Source: Azonexus sp. (GTDB lineage: Bacteria; Pseudomonadota; Gammaproteobacteria; Burkholderiales; Rhodocyclaceae). From it: DNA of 64,000 bases. A program made the translations under genes and the position numbers. The notes below the pieces were generated by a model that was not told where the DNA came from, made no database searches, and saw nothing but the letters and a program-made list of their open reading frames with translations. This document shows, piece by piece, positions 47,663-56,593 of this stretch. The stretch lies in NCBI GenBank assembly GCA_031274715.1, contig JAISPT010000069.1, forward strand, positions 1-64,000. The letters are read 5' to 3'. Each line of letters begins with the position of its first letter. Positions within the stretch are counted from its first letter, which is position 1.

Positions 47663-49085
47663 CCAGATTCCTGACGGTGACGAAAGTCTGCATTTCACCA
47701 CGCCGGATCAGCAGCGTAACGTTGCTGCCTTTCTCGAAGCCAGCCAGCAACTTGTTGAACTGGTCGACCGTGCGAAGCTCGGTGGTCGCCCCGCGGCTGA
47801 TCACGGCGATGACGATGTCGCCGGAACGCAGGTCGGCCCGGGCGCCGATGCCACGAACATCCTCGATGATCAAGCCGGAATTCAGCTTCAACTCGCGCTT
47901 CTGCTCGGCGTTCAGTTCGCTGACCACCAGGCCAAGCCGGTTAGGGACTTGCTCAGGCGCTTTAGAACCGCGCTGGGGGCGGATGTTGGCCGGTTTCTCG
48001 TCGGCCATCTCGCCCACCGTCACGGCGATGTCGCGCGTCGCACCCTTGCGCCAGACCTGCACCACGGCCTTCGTTCCGGGACGCATCGAGCCGACCATGC
48101 GCGGCAGGTCGGAGGAACTGCCGACGGTCTTGCCATCGACATTCAGGATCACGTCGCCTGGCTCCAGGCCGGCCTTCTCGGCAGGCCCGCCCTTCTCGAC
48201 AGCGTTGACCACGGCACCCATCGGCCGCGCCAGACCCAGCGACTCGGCCAGTTCCTTGCTGACTTCCTGGATCACGATGCCCAGGCGGCCGCGGCTGACC
48301 CGGCCGGTGCTGCGCAACTGCTCCTGGACATCCATCGCCACATCGATCGGAATGGCGAACGAGACACCCATATAACCACCGGTACGGCTATAGATCATCG
48401 AGTTGATGCCGATCACTTCGCCGCGCATGTTGAACAGCGGCCCACCGGAGTTACCTGGATTGATGGCGACATCGGTCTGGATGAAAGGCACATAATTTTC
48501 CTGCGGCAAAGCACGCCCCTTAGCCGAAACGATGCCGGCCGTCACGGAACTGTCAAAGCCGAAGGGCGAGCCGATCGCCGCCACCCACTCGCCGACCTTC
48601 AACTGCGCCGGATCGCCCATTTTGACGGCGGGTAGGCCGGTCGCCTCGATTTTCAGCAAGGCGACGTCGGTACGCTTGTCGGCACCGATAATCTTGGCCT
48701 TGAACTCCCGCTTGTCGGTCAGGCGGACCATCACCTCGTCGGCGCTATCGACCACGTGGGCATTGGTCAGGATATAGCCGTCGCTGCTGACAATGAAGCC
48801 CGAGCCCAGCGATTTGTTCTGGAATTCGCGCGGCGCCCCGTCGCCTGGCTGGCGCGGAATGAAGCGCTTGAAGAATTCATAGGCCGGATCGTTCTCGTCG
48901 AACGGCAGGGACATCTGCCCGTGGCCGCGCACCGTCTGGGTGGTGCTGATATTGACCACGGCCGCCCCTTGCTTCTCGGCCAGTTCGGTGAAATCTGGCA
49001 ACCCACGCATCTGGGCGAGCGCCAGCGTATGCATGACAATCAGCGAAAACAACGCAATAAGGTGTTTTATTGATAAGTATTTCAT
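47652..49085 (-). CDS. degQ: DegQ/MucD-type periplasmic serine endoprotease
   Basis: 477 residues. Signal peptide cut after LALA near residue 24, trypsin-like domain with triad H110 (TNAHVV), D140 (RTDVALL) and S213 (GNSGGP), and two PDZ domains (the first with GAVVNAVEKGGPAEKAGL). It degrades misfolded periplasmic proteins. It is the fourth-position effector of the sigma-E locus, overlapping rseC by four bases. Confidence 0.95.
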   Translation of the reverse strand: MKYLSIKHLIALFSLIVMHTLALAQMRGLPDFTELAEKQGAAVVNISTTQTVRGHGQMSLPFDENDPAYEFFKRFIPRQPGDGAPREFQNKSLGSGFIVSSDGYILTNAHVVDSADEVMVRLTDKREFKAKIIGADKRTDVALLKIEATGLPAVKMGDPAQLKVGEWVAAIGSPFGFDSSVTAGIVSAKGRALPQENYVPFIQTDVAINPGNSGGPLFNMRGEVIGINSMIYSRTGGYMGVSFAIPIDVAMDVQEQLRSTGRVSRGRLGIVIQEVSKELAESLGLARPMGAVVNAVEKGGPAEKAGLEPGDVILNVDGKTVGSSSDLPRMVGSMRPGTKAVVQVWRKGATRDIAVTVGEMADEKPANIRPQRGSKAPEQVPNRLGLVVSELNAEQKRELKLNSGLIIEDVRGIGARADLRSGDIVIAVISRGATTELRTVDQFNKLLAGFEKGSNVTLLIRRGEMQTFVTVRNLGGD

Positions 49086-49549
49086 TGGCGACCTACCTCC
49101 TGATCAGGCTGGGAACGGGAAACGATATGGGGCTCGCCGGCGGGACTGCCAGCGGTCGCCCACGAACGACGACGGACATAAAGCATGGCCCCGGCAAACG
49201 CCAGCAGTGCTCCACCGATAGCGCCCGCATCACCGAGCAGAGCGTTACCGGCCAGAGCGCCGGCGATGGCCGCCAGCAGCGGCACGCCATAGCCGAGATT
49301 GGCGGCGCGGCGGACACTACCGGCGGCAACAGCGATGGTGACGCGCTCGCCGACCGCCACGCCGAGGGAGTTATCGACGCGATAGGTACGCGGAGCGCCA
49401 GCGAACATCCGGCCCAGATTCTGGCCGCCGCAACCGCCCGTTTCATGGCAGCGGCCGCAACCGCCTTCGTCTACCGCCACCTCGGCCTGGCCTCCGTGCA
49501 CCGCCCGGACCACGCCGCACACCGTACTGGCCCCCTGTTCCATGCTCAC
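49082..49549 (-). CDS. rseC: SoxR-reducing system / sigma-E locus protein RseC
   Basis: 155 residues. GTG start at 49549 overlaps the rpoE stop; an ATG at 49543 is the alternative. The N-terminus has the RseC Cys pattern GGCGRCHETGGCGG, then two membrane helices (YGVPLLAAIAGALAGNALLG, AIGGALLAFAGAMLYV). In E. coli RseC is linked to SoxR reduction and to the rpoE operon. It directly follows rpoE here, where rseA and rseB would normally stand. Confidence 0.9.
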   Translation of the reverse strand: MSMEQGASTVCGVVRAVHGGQAEVAVDEGGCGRCHETGGCGGQNLGRMFAGAPRTYRVDNSLGVAVGERVTIAVAAGSVRRAANLGYGVPLLAAIAGALAGNALLGDAGAIGGALLAFAGAMLYVRRRSWATAGSPAGEPHIVSRSQPDQEVGRQ

Positions 49550-50145
49550 CAGCGGCGATCCGGTGCCGTATCGAGCAGGGGACGCAAGCGCGAGGCAACG
49601 GCCTCACGTGCCCGGAAAATACGGGAGCGAACGGTACCGATCGGGCAATCCATGATGCCGGCGATTTCCTCATAGGACAGACCGTCTATTTCGCGCAGCA
49701 CGATGGCCGTCCGCAATTCGTCCGGCAGCGCCTCCATCGTGGCGCTGACGGTCTGGCCGATCTGCTTGGACAGCAGTAGGCTCTCCGGCGTATTGATGTC
49801 ACGCAACTGGCTGGCATCCTCGAAGCCTTCGGCTTCCTCGGCGTCATACTCGGTCGAGGTCGGCGCCCGTCGCCCTTGCGACACCAGATAGTTCTTGGCC
49901 GTGTTGATCCCGATCCGGTACAGCCAAGTGTAGAAAGCGCTTTCGCCACGAAAAGCCGGCAAGGCCCGATAGGCCTTGATGAATGCCTCCTGCGAAACAT
50001 CCTCGACCTCGGCGGGATCGCGGATGAAACGCGATAGCAAACGCCCCATCCTACGCTGGTATTTGCTGACCAACTGGTCGAAGGCGTGCTGATCACCGCC
50101 TTGTGCTCGCTCGACCAACACCTGATCGACTTCGCGCTCACTCAT
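49546..50145 (-). CDS. rpoE: RNA polymerase sigma factor RpoE (AlgU-type)
   Basis: 199 residues, ECF sigma factor. The ATG at 50145 gives the standard MSEREVDQVLVERAQGG, preceded by AGAGAG; 12 further upstream codons in frame are unlikely. Region 2 FIRDPAEVEDVSQEAFIKAYRAL and region 4 LREIDGLSYEEIAGIMDCPIGTVRSR. It directs the envelope-stress response. The next genes are rseC and degQ; no anti-sigma gene is present. Confidence 0.95.
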   Translation of the reverse strand: MSEREVDQVLVERAQGGDQHAFDQLVSKYQRRMGRLLSRFIRDPAEVEDVSQEAFIKAYRALPAFRGESAFYTWLYRIGINTAKNYLVSQGRRAPTSTEYDAEEAEGFEDASQLRDINTPESLLLSKQIGQTVSATMEALPDELRTAIVLREIDGLSYEEIAGIMDCPIGTVRSRIFRAREAVASRLRPLLDTAPDRRW

Positions 50146-50320
50146 GGCTCTCTCTTGTCCTGGGGATAGTCGTGAATCCACGTTTTTTCACGCAGTATAG
50201 CGCAGCATTTTATTCCAGTGAGATCGCTTGTTACCCTTATTGTGACTGTCTGTAACGGGGCGAATCGGCGGCCACATGCTATATTTCGCGCCAAACCATT
50301 ACTGATTCCGAGAACAGATT

Positions 50321-51895
50321 TTGCTCAATTTTGATGTCCTTATCATCGGTAGCGGCCTGGCGGGGCAATCGGCTGCGCTACGCCTGGCCAAACACTGCCG
50401 GGTGGCCATTGTCAGCAAGCGCCGGCTGGAGGACTCGGCCTCCGGCTGGGCCCAGGGCGGCATCGCGGCAGTTCTCGACAGCAAGGACTCGATCGAGAAT
50501 CACATCCGCGACACGCAGATCGCCGGCGCCTGGCTAAACGACGAGGAAGCCACCCGCCATGTCGTCGAGAACGGTCGGCGGGCTATCGAATGGCTGATCG
50601 AGCAAGGCGTCCCCTTCACCCAGGACGCGTCCGGCTATCACCTGACCCGCGAAGGCGGCCACAGCGCCCGACGCGTTATCCACGTCGCCGATGCCACCGG
50701 TTTGGCGGTGCAGGATACCCTGACGCCCAAGGTTCGGGCAGCGGCCAACATCACCATACTTGAGCACCATATCGCCATCGATTTGATCACCGGCGACAAA
50801 CTCGGCACCGGCAAGAAGCGCTGTTTCGGCGCCTACGTACTGGATACCCAAAACGGCGAAGTAGTCACCATCGGTGCCGCCAACACCCTGATCGCCACCG
50901 GCGGCGCCGGCAAGGTCTATCTCTATACGACCAACCCCGACACCTCGACCGGCGACGGCATCGCCATGGCCTGGCGGGCCGGTTGCCGCGTCGCCAACAT
51001 GGAATTCATCCAGTTCCACCCGACCTGCCTGTATCACCCGCAGGCCAAATCCTTCCTGATTTCCGAGGCAGTGCGCGGCGAAGGCGGCCTGCTCAAGTTG
51101 CCCGACGGCAGTCGCTTCATGCCGGAGCACGACGAGCGCGGGGAACTGGCGCCGCGCGACATCGTCGCCCGTGCCATCGACTTCGAGATGAAGAAACGCG
51201 GCCTCGACTGTGTCTTCCTCGATATCTCGCACAAGGGCGAAGCCTTCATCCGCGAGCACTTCCCCAACATCCATGCCCGCTGCCTGGAACTCGGCATCGA
51301 CATCGCGCACCAGCCGATCCCGGTGGTTCCCGCCGCCCACTACACCTGCGGCGGCATCGTCTGCGACCTGCACGGGCGCACCGATGTCGGCGGCTTGTAC
51401 GTCGCCGGCGAAGCTTCCTGCACCGGCCTGCACGGCGCCAACCGCCTGGCTTCCAACTCGCTGCTCGAATGCCTGGTATTCGCCGAGGCAGCAGTCAACG
51501 ACATTCTGGCCAACCAGCCGACGCCGCTGCCAGCCCTGCCCGAATGGGACGAAAGCCGGGTCACCGATGCCGACGAGGAAGTCGTCATCTCGCACAACTG
51601 GGACGAATTGCGGCGCTTCATGTGGGACTACGTCGGTATCGTCCGCACCAACAAGCGGCTCAAACGCGCCCTACACCGGGTGCGTCTGCTGAAGCGGGAA
51701 ATTCACGAGTTCTACTCGAACTTTCGCGTCAGCCACGACCTGATCGAATTGCGCAATCTGGTGCTGACCGCCGAACTGATCATCCGCTGCGCCATCCTGC
51801 GCCGCGAGAGCCGCGGCCTGCACTATTCGCGGGATTACCCGGAAACCGCCAAGAAGATCAAGAACACGGTTCTGAAGGGTGGTCCGGGCGCCTGA
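50321..51895 (+). CDS. nadB: L-aspartate oxidase
   Basis: 524 residues with a TTG start at 50321. FAD-binding VLIIGSGLAGQSAAL, SGWAQGGIAAV, active-site HPTCLYHPQAKSFLISEAVRGEGG, and ETSCTGLHGANRLASNSLLE-like AGEASCTGLHGANRL. It makes iminoaspartate for quinolinate and NAD. It is divergent from rpoE with a 175-base gap in which TATATT (50279-50284) may be the -10 box. Confidence 0.96.
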   Translation: MLNFDVLIIGSGLAGQSAALRLAKHCRVAIVSKRRLEDSASGWAQGGIAAVLDSKDSIENHIRDTQIAGAWLNDEEATRHVVENGRRAIEWLIEQGVPFTQDASGYHLTREGGHSARRVIHVADATGLAVQDTLTPKVRAAANITILEHHIAIDLITGDKLGTGKKRCFGAYVLDTQNGEVVTIGAANTLIATGGAGKVYLYTTNPDTSTGDGIAMAWRAGCRVANMEFIQFHPTCLYHPQAKSFLISEAVRGEGGLLKLPDGSRFMPEHDERGELAPRDIVARAIDFEMKKRGLDCVFLDISHKGEAFIREHFPNIHARCLELGIDIAHQPIPVVPAAHYTCGGIVCDLHGRTDVGGLYVAGEASCTGLHGANRLASNSLLECLVFAEAAVNDILANQPTPLPALPEWDESRVTDADEEVVISHNWDELRRFMWDYVGIVRTNKRLKRALHRVRLLKREIHEFYSNFRVSHDLIELRNLVLTAELIIRCAILRRESRGLHYSRDYPETAKKIKNTVLKGGPGA

Positions 51896-52304
51896 AACAG
51901 GCTCGCCAGCGCAGGAACACCCGCAAGCGGCGAAATTCATCGGGACTCGTCGTCCCGGTCGTGACCAGCAAGGCACAGCGCCGGCCGTCGGCCAATTCAA
52001 GACGCAGCACGGTCAACCAGGGATGAACCGTCGCTCCCGGCAGGATCGTTGCCGGAAGAAAATCCTGCCTTTCGCCGGCAACCTGAATCCCGCCGTCCGC
52101 TTCGAGGCGTAGCGCCGCCAGCGGTAGCGCTAGACGGCGCCAAGCCCATAGCGCAATCCCCCAGATAGCCAGCAGCAAGGCCACCCGCAGCGGCAAGGAA
52201 CGAGGAAAAAACAACGCCACCAAGCTGGCCAGCAGCGCCAACGCCAGCAAAACCACTGCTGGAAAACGGGAACGGCGCAGTCCGATGGTGATCGGAAACT
52301 GCAC
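51858..52304 (-). CDS. YgfX (CptA-like) inner-membrane protein
   Basis: 148 residues. Two membrane helices near the start (FPAVVLLALALLASLVALFF, VALLLAIWGIALWAW), then a soluble part with LRLEADGGIQV and LTVLRLELADGRRCALLV, as in YgfX. E. coli YgfX was described as toxin CptA with SdhE, although that role is debated. No sdhE is here. The end overlaps the end of nadB by 38 bases, convergently. Confidence 0.7.
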   Translation of the reverse strand: MQFPITIGLRRSRFPAVVLLALALLASLVALFFPRSLPLRVALLLAIWGIALWAWRRLALPLAALRLEADGGIQVAGERQDFLPATILPGATVHPWLTVLRLELADGRRCALLVTTGTTSPDEFRRLRVFLRWRACFRRPDHPSEPCS

Positions 52305-52326
52305 CGTTTCTATCCTGGCAGCAGAA

Positions 52327-53562
52327 TCAGATGCGCTTGAAGACCAGCGATCCGTTGGTTCCGCCGAAGCCGAAGTTGTTCTTCAGCGCCACCTCGATCT
52401 TCATCGGTCGCGCCACGTTGGCGCAGTAGTCCAGGTCGCACTCGGGATCCTGGTTGAAGATGTTGATGGTCGGCGGCGAAATCTGGTGATGGATGGCCAG
52501 CACCGTGAATAACGACTCGATGCCGCCGGCGCCGCCGAGCAGATGGCCGGTCATCGATTTGGTCGAATTGACCACGATGTTGCCGGCGGCATTGCCGAAA
52601 GCAGCCTTGATGGCATCCGATTCGTTCTTGTCGCCAAGCGGCGTGGACGTGCCATGAGCGTTGACGTACTGCACGTCGGCCGGCGAAACGTCGGCATTCT
52701 TCAGCGCATTGACCATCGAGCGGCGCGGACCGTCCATGTTGGGCGCGGTGATGTGGTAGGCATCGGCGCTCATGCCATAGCCGGCCACTTCGGCGTAGAT
52801 TTTGGCACCGCGCGCCTTGGCGTGCTCGTACTCCTCGAGCACCAAAATACCAGCGCCCTCGCCCAGCACGAAGCCATCACGGTCCTTGTCCCACGGACGG
52901 CTGGCCGTGGCCGGGTCGTCGTTGCGGGTAGACAGCGCGCGGGCGGCGCAGAACCCCCCCAAGCCAAGCGGCGAAACGGTCGACTCGGCACCGCCAGCGA
53001 TCATCACATCGGCATCGCCGTACTCGATGATGCGCGCGGCCTCGCCAATGGAATGGGTACCGGAGGTGCATGCGGTAACAATGGCCAGGTTCGGTCCCTT
53101 GAAGCCGTATTCGATCGACAGATTGCCGGAGATCATGTTGATGATCGAACCTGGCACGAAGAATGGCGACACCTTGCGTACGCCGGCGGCGTTGTACTCG
53201 TCCTTGGTTTCCTCGATCAGCGGCAGGCCGCCGATACCGGAACCGATAGCAACGCCGACGCGCTCAAGATCGGCTGCGCCTTCCTGGTCCAGGCCGGCGT
53301 CACGCACAGCCTGTATGCCAGCAGCCAGGCCGTAATGGACGAACTTGTCCATCCGGCGCGCATCCTTGGCGGAAATGTATTGGGTGACATCGAAATTCTT
53401 CACTTCGCCAGCAAACTGAACCGGAAAACTGGACGTATCGAAGCGAGTGATGGGAGCGATACCGGAAACACCGGCGACGATGTTCCGCCAGCCCTCCTCG
53501 ACGCTGTTGCCGACCGGGGAAATCAGGCCCAGACCGGTGATGACGACTCTGCGACGTACCAA
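52327..53562 (-). CDS. fabF: 3-oxoacyl-[ACP] synthase II
   Basis: 411 residues from TTG 53562, which has GGAG six bases upstream; the longer frame from 53589 adds an unlikely leader. Catalytic triad: C165 in VTACTSGTHS, and two His in NAHGTSTPLGD and STKSMTGHLLG. It elongates acyl-ACP. It follows acpP after a hairpin. Confidence 0.96.
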   Translation of the reverse strand: MVRRRVVITGLGLISPVGNSVEEGWRNIVAGVSGIAPITRFDTSSFPVQFAGEVKNFDVTQYISAKDARRMDKFVHYGLAAGIQAVRDAGLDQEGAADLERVGVAIGSGIGGLPLIEETKDEYNAAGVRKVSPFFVPGSIINMISGNLSIEYGFKGPNLAIVTACTSGTHSIGEAARIIEYGDADVMIAGGAESTVSPLGLGGFCAARALSTRNDDPATASRPWDKDRDGFVLGEGAGILVLEEYEHAKARGAKIYAEVAGYGMSADAYHITAPNMDGPRRSMVNALKNADVSPADVQYVNAHGTSTPLGDKNESDAIKAAFGNAAGNIVVNSTKSMTGHLLGGAGGIESLFTVLAIHHQISPPTINIFNQDPECDLDYCANVARPMKIEVALKNNFGFGGTNGSLVFKRI

Positions 53563-53584
53563 GATGCACTCCGAAAGCAAATGT

Positions 53585-53615
53585 GGCAAGGCCGGCCAAG
53601 AGGGCCGGCCTTGCC
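53585..53615 (-). terminator. Hairpin between acpP and fabF (partial terminator / mRNA processing)
   Basis: A perfect 13-bp stem GGCAAGGCCGGCC / GGCCGGCCTTGCC with a 5-base loop lies between the acpP stop and the fabF start. No T-tract follows on the minus strand, so it probably lowers fabF relative to the abundant ACP or stabilises the acpP mRNA end. Confidence 0.6.
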
Positions 53616-53634
53616 TGGGTGAACCGGAATTGGC

Positions 53635-53871
53635 TTACTTCTTGTTGGCGAGGATGTAATCGACGGCCTGCTGGACCGTGGTGATCTTCTCGGCCTGGTC
53701 GTCGGGAATTTCGCACTCGAATTCCTCTTCCAGAGCCATGACCAGCTCAACAGTGTCCAGGGAATCCGCGCCCAGATCATCCACGAAGGAGGACTCGTTC
53801 TTGATGTCCGCTTCATTCACGCCCAGTTGTTCGGCGACGATCTTCTTGACGCGCTCTACGATGTTATCCAT
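53635..53871 (-). CDS. acpP: Acyl carrier protein
   Basis: 78 residues, acidic. Phosphopantetheine attachment Ser37 in GADSLDTVEL. Strong ribosome site GGAAGGAG before the ATG. It carries acyl chains for all fab enzymes and for BioC. Confidence 0.98.
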   Translation of the reverse strand: MDNIVERVKKIVAEQLGVNEADIKNESSFVDDLGADSLDTVELVMALEEEFECEIPDDQAEKITTVQQAVDYILANKK

Positions 53872-53914
53872 TGGAAAAGCTCCTTCCCCTCAGGGGTACG
53901 AAAAAAACGTTGCG

Positions 53915-53942
53915 ATTCTACCAAAAGCGGCTGCTTGGTGAA
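53915..53942 (-). promoter_or_regulatory. Candidate acpP promoter
   Basis: On the minus strand TTCACC (53942-53937) and TAGAAT (53920-53915) are 16 bases apart, in the fabG-acpP gap. It would allow ACP to be made in excess of the upstream fab genes. Confidence 0.4.
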
Positions 53943-53943
53943 A

Positions 53944-54684
53944 TCAATCCATGAACATGCCGCCATTGACATGCACCGTGGTGCCGGTGACATACGAGGC
54001 AGCGGGAGAAACCAGGAAGCCGACGGCACCGGCCACATCCTCCGGCGTGCCGGCGCGGGCCAGCGGAATCGAAGCCAACATGGCGGCCTTCTGTTCCTCG
54101 GTCAGGGCATGCGTCATGTCGGTGGCAATAAAGCCTGGCGCGACACAGTTGACGGTGATGTTGCGGCTGCCCAGTTCGCGGGCCAGCGAACGGGTCAGAC
54201 CGGCGACGCCGGCCTTGGCGGCACAGTAATTGGCCTGGCCGGCATTACCGGAATAACCAACCACCGAGGAAATATTGACGATGCGCCCAAAGCGCGCCTT
54301 CATCATGCCGCGCATGACGCCACGCGACAGCCGAAAGACCGCCTTCAGATTGGTATCGATGACGGCATCCCACTCGTCGTCGCCCATGCGCATGGCTAGG
54401 TTGTCGCGCGTGATGCCAGCATTGTTCACCAGAATGCCGATGGTGCCGCATTCCTTGGCCACATCGGCGAGCACGGCATCGCTCTGGGCGGTGTCGGTGA
54501 CATTGAGCACGACACCCTTCCCCTTGACGCCAGCCTCGGCAAGATAGGCAGAAATCTGGCTGGCTCCGGCCTCGCTGGTCGCCGTGCCGATCACCGTGGC
54601 GCCCTGGCGCCCGAGCTCCAGCGCGATGGCACGACCAATGCCGCGGGTGGCGCCGGTAACGAGTGCGATCTTGTCGTTCAGCAT
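53944..54684 (-). CDS. fabG: 3-oxoacyl-[ACP] reductase
   Basis: 246 residues from ATG 54684 (GGAG eight bases upstream); a GTG at 54693 overlapping the fabD stop is the alternative. SDR fold: TGATRGIGRA, NNAGITRDN, Ser in NISSVVG and YCAAKAG catalytic Tyr/Lys. NADPH-dependent reduction step of fatty-acid synthesis. Confidence 0.97.
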   Translation of the reverse strand: MLNDKIALVTGATRGIGRAIALELGRQGATVIGTATSEAGASQISAYLAEAGVKGKGVVLNVTDTAQSDAVLADVAKECGTIGILVNNAGITRDNLAMRMGDDEWDAVIDTNLKAVFRLSRGVMRGMMKARFGRIVNISSVVGYSGNAGQANYCAAKAGVAGLTRSLARELGSRNITVNCVAPGFIATDMTHALTEEQKAAMLASIPLARAGTPEDVAGAVGFLVSPAASYVTGTTVHVNGGMFMD

Positions 54685-54689
54685 GGCAC

Positions 54690-55616
54690 TCACTCCAAGC
54701 CAAGGTTAGCGTCGATCGCCGCGGCATCGGCCAGTGCAACGCCGGCAACGCCGTCGGCGCAACGCTTGGTCAGACCGGCCAGAACCTTGCCCGGGCCGCA
54801 TTCGGCAATCGTCGTGACGCCGCTGGCCGCCATCTTCTGGACCGTCTCGACCCAGCGCACCGGGTTGTAGGTCTGGCGCACCAGCGCATCGCGGGTGCGC
54901 GCCGGTTCGTTCTCGATAGCGACATCGACATTGTTGATGACCGGAATGGCCGGTGCCTTCAGCTCCAGTTCACCCAGGCGGACAGCCAGTTTGTCGGCGG
55001 CCGGCCGGATCAGCGAGGAGTGGAACGGGGCCGACACTGGCAAAGCTTTGGCCATCTTGGCACCACGCGCCTTACAAGCCTCCATGGCACGTTCGACGGC
55101 AGCCTTGTGGCCGGCGATGACGGTCTGGCCGTTGGCATTGAAATTGACCGGCTCGACGATTTCGCCCTGAGCCGCCTCGGCACAGGCGGCGGCGATGCCG
55201 GCATTATCCAGGCCAAGCACGGCGGCCATGGCGCCGGTACCAAGCGGCACAGCTTCCTGCATCGCCGCAGCGCGCAAACGGACCAGCGGCACCGCATCCT
55301 TGAAATCGAGCACGCCGGCAGCAACCAGCGCCGAGTATTCGCCCAGGCTGTGGCCGGCGACAACAGCCGGCAGCTTGCCGCCCTTCTCACGCCACAGACG
55401 CCAGGCGGCAATGCCGGCGGTGAGCATGACCGGCTGGGTGTTGACGGTCTGCGCCAGCGCCTCGGCCGGACCGTCGGCGACCAGCGCCCACAGATCGTCG
55501 CCGAGGGCAGCGGAAGCCTCATCAAAAGTGGCACGAACCACGGCGGCATCACCGTAAGCGGCCATCATGCCAACGCTCTGCGAGCCTTGGCCGGGAAATA
55601 CGAAAGCAAAAGACAT
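54690..55616 (-). CDS. fabD: Malonyl-CoA-ACP transacylase
   Basis: 308 residues. ATG 55616 is chosen because AGGAGG lies upstream. FVFPGQGSQSVGM, nucleophile S90 in GHSLGEYSAL, catalytic His in PVSAPFHSSLI. It loads malonyl groups onto ACP. Confidence 0.97.
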   Translation of the reverse strand: MSFAFVFPGQGSQSVGMMAAYGDAAVVRATFDEASAALGDDLWALVADGPAEALAQTVNTQPVMLTAGIAAWRLWREKGGKLPAVVAGHSLGEYSALVAAGVLDFKDAVPLVRLRAAAMQEAVPLGTGAMAAVLGLDNAGIAAACAEAAQGEIVEPVNFNANGQTVIAGHKAAVERAMEACKARGAKMAKALPVSAPFHSSLIRPAADKLAVRLGELELKAPAIPVINNVDVAIENEPARTRDALVRQTYNPVRWVETVQKMAASGVTTIAECGPGKVLAGLTKRCADGVAGVALADAAAIDANLGLE

Positions 55617-55633
55617 TTTCAAAGCCTCCTGAT

Positions 55634-56593
55634 TCAGAACTCGAGCAAGGCCGCGCCCCAGGTGAAACCGCCGCCGACGCCTTCGATCAGCACCTTGTGG
55701 CCACGCCGGATGCGCCCGTCGCGCACCGCTTCGTCAAGGGCCAGCGGAATGGAAGCCGCCGAAGTATTGCCATGGCGATCGACGGTAACGATCACCCGTT
55801 CGCGCGCGATGCCCAGTTTCTTGCCGGTGGCGTCGATGATGCGGATATTGGCCTGATGCGGAATCAGCCAGTCAACGTCGGCCGTCTGGATACCGGCGGC
55901 GGCACAAACTTCCTCGGCGATATCCGCCAGCACGCGCACGGCAAGTTTGAACACGGCCTGGCCGTCCATGCGCAGGAAGGGATCGCCGGTCACCTGACCG
56001 CCGCAGACCTGTCCCGGCACATTGAGAATACCGTTCTGGCTACCGTCGGCATGCAGCGCCGTGGCCAGGATGCCCGGCCGCTCGGCAGCTTCCAGCACCA
56101 CGGCACCGGCACCATCACCGAACAACACGCAGGTGCCGCGATCGTTCCAATCGAGGATGCGGGAAAACACCTCGGCACCGATGACCAGCGCCTTCCTGTG
56201 ACTGCCCGAAGCGATGAATTTCTCGGCAATGCCCAGCGCATAGGCAAAACCGCTGCACACCGCCTGTACGTCGAAGGCGGCAGCGCCCTTGTTACCCAGG
56301 CGCCCCTGGATCAGACAAGCGGTACTGGGAAAAATGAAATCCGGTGTCGATGTGGCAACGATGATCAGATCAAGCTCGGCGGCGGTGATACCGGCCATTT
56401 CCAGCGCACGCTCCGCCGCCAGTAGACCCAGTTCGCTCGACAAGGTGCCCGGCTCGGCAAGATAACGGCTGCGGATGCCGGTGCGGGTGACGATCCATTC
56501 GTCATTGGTGTCGATGCCCTGTGCCACCAAGTCATCGTTGCTGACGGGCTTGCCCGGCAAACAACTGCCGGTACCGATCACGCGTGCATACAT
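55634..56593 (-). CDS. fabH: 3-oxoacyl-[ACP] synthase III
   Basis: 319 residues. Catalytic C113 in AVCSGFAYAL, His in WLIPHQANIRI and Asn in RHGNTSAASIP. It starts acyl chains from acetyl-CoA and malonyl-ACP. It begins directly after the plsX stop. Confidence 0.97.
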   Translation of the reverse strand: MYARVIGTGSCLPGKPVSNDDLVAQGIDTNDEWIVTRTGIRSRYLAEPGTLSSELGLLAAERALEMAGITAAELDLIIVATSTPDFIFPSTACLIQGRLGNKGAAAFDVQAVCSGFAYALGIAEKFIASGSHRKALVIGAEVFSRILDWNDRGTCVLFGDGAGAVVLEAAERPGILATALHADGSQNGILNVPGQVCGGQVTGDPFLRMDGQAVFKLAVRVLADIAEEVCAAAGIQTADVDWLIPHQANIRIIDATGKKLGIARERVIVTVDRHGNTSAASIPLALDEAVRDGRIRRGHKVLIEGVGGGFTWGAALLEF

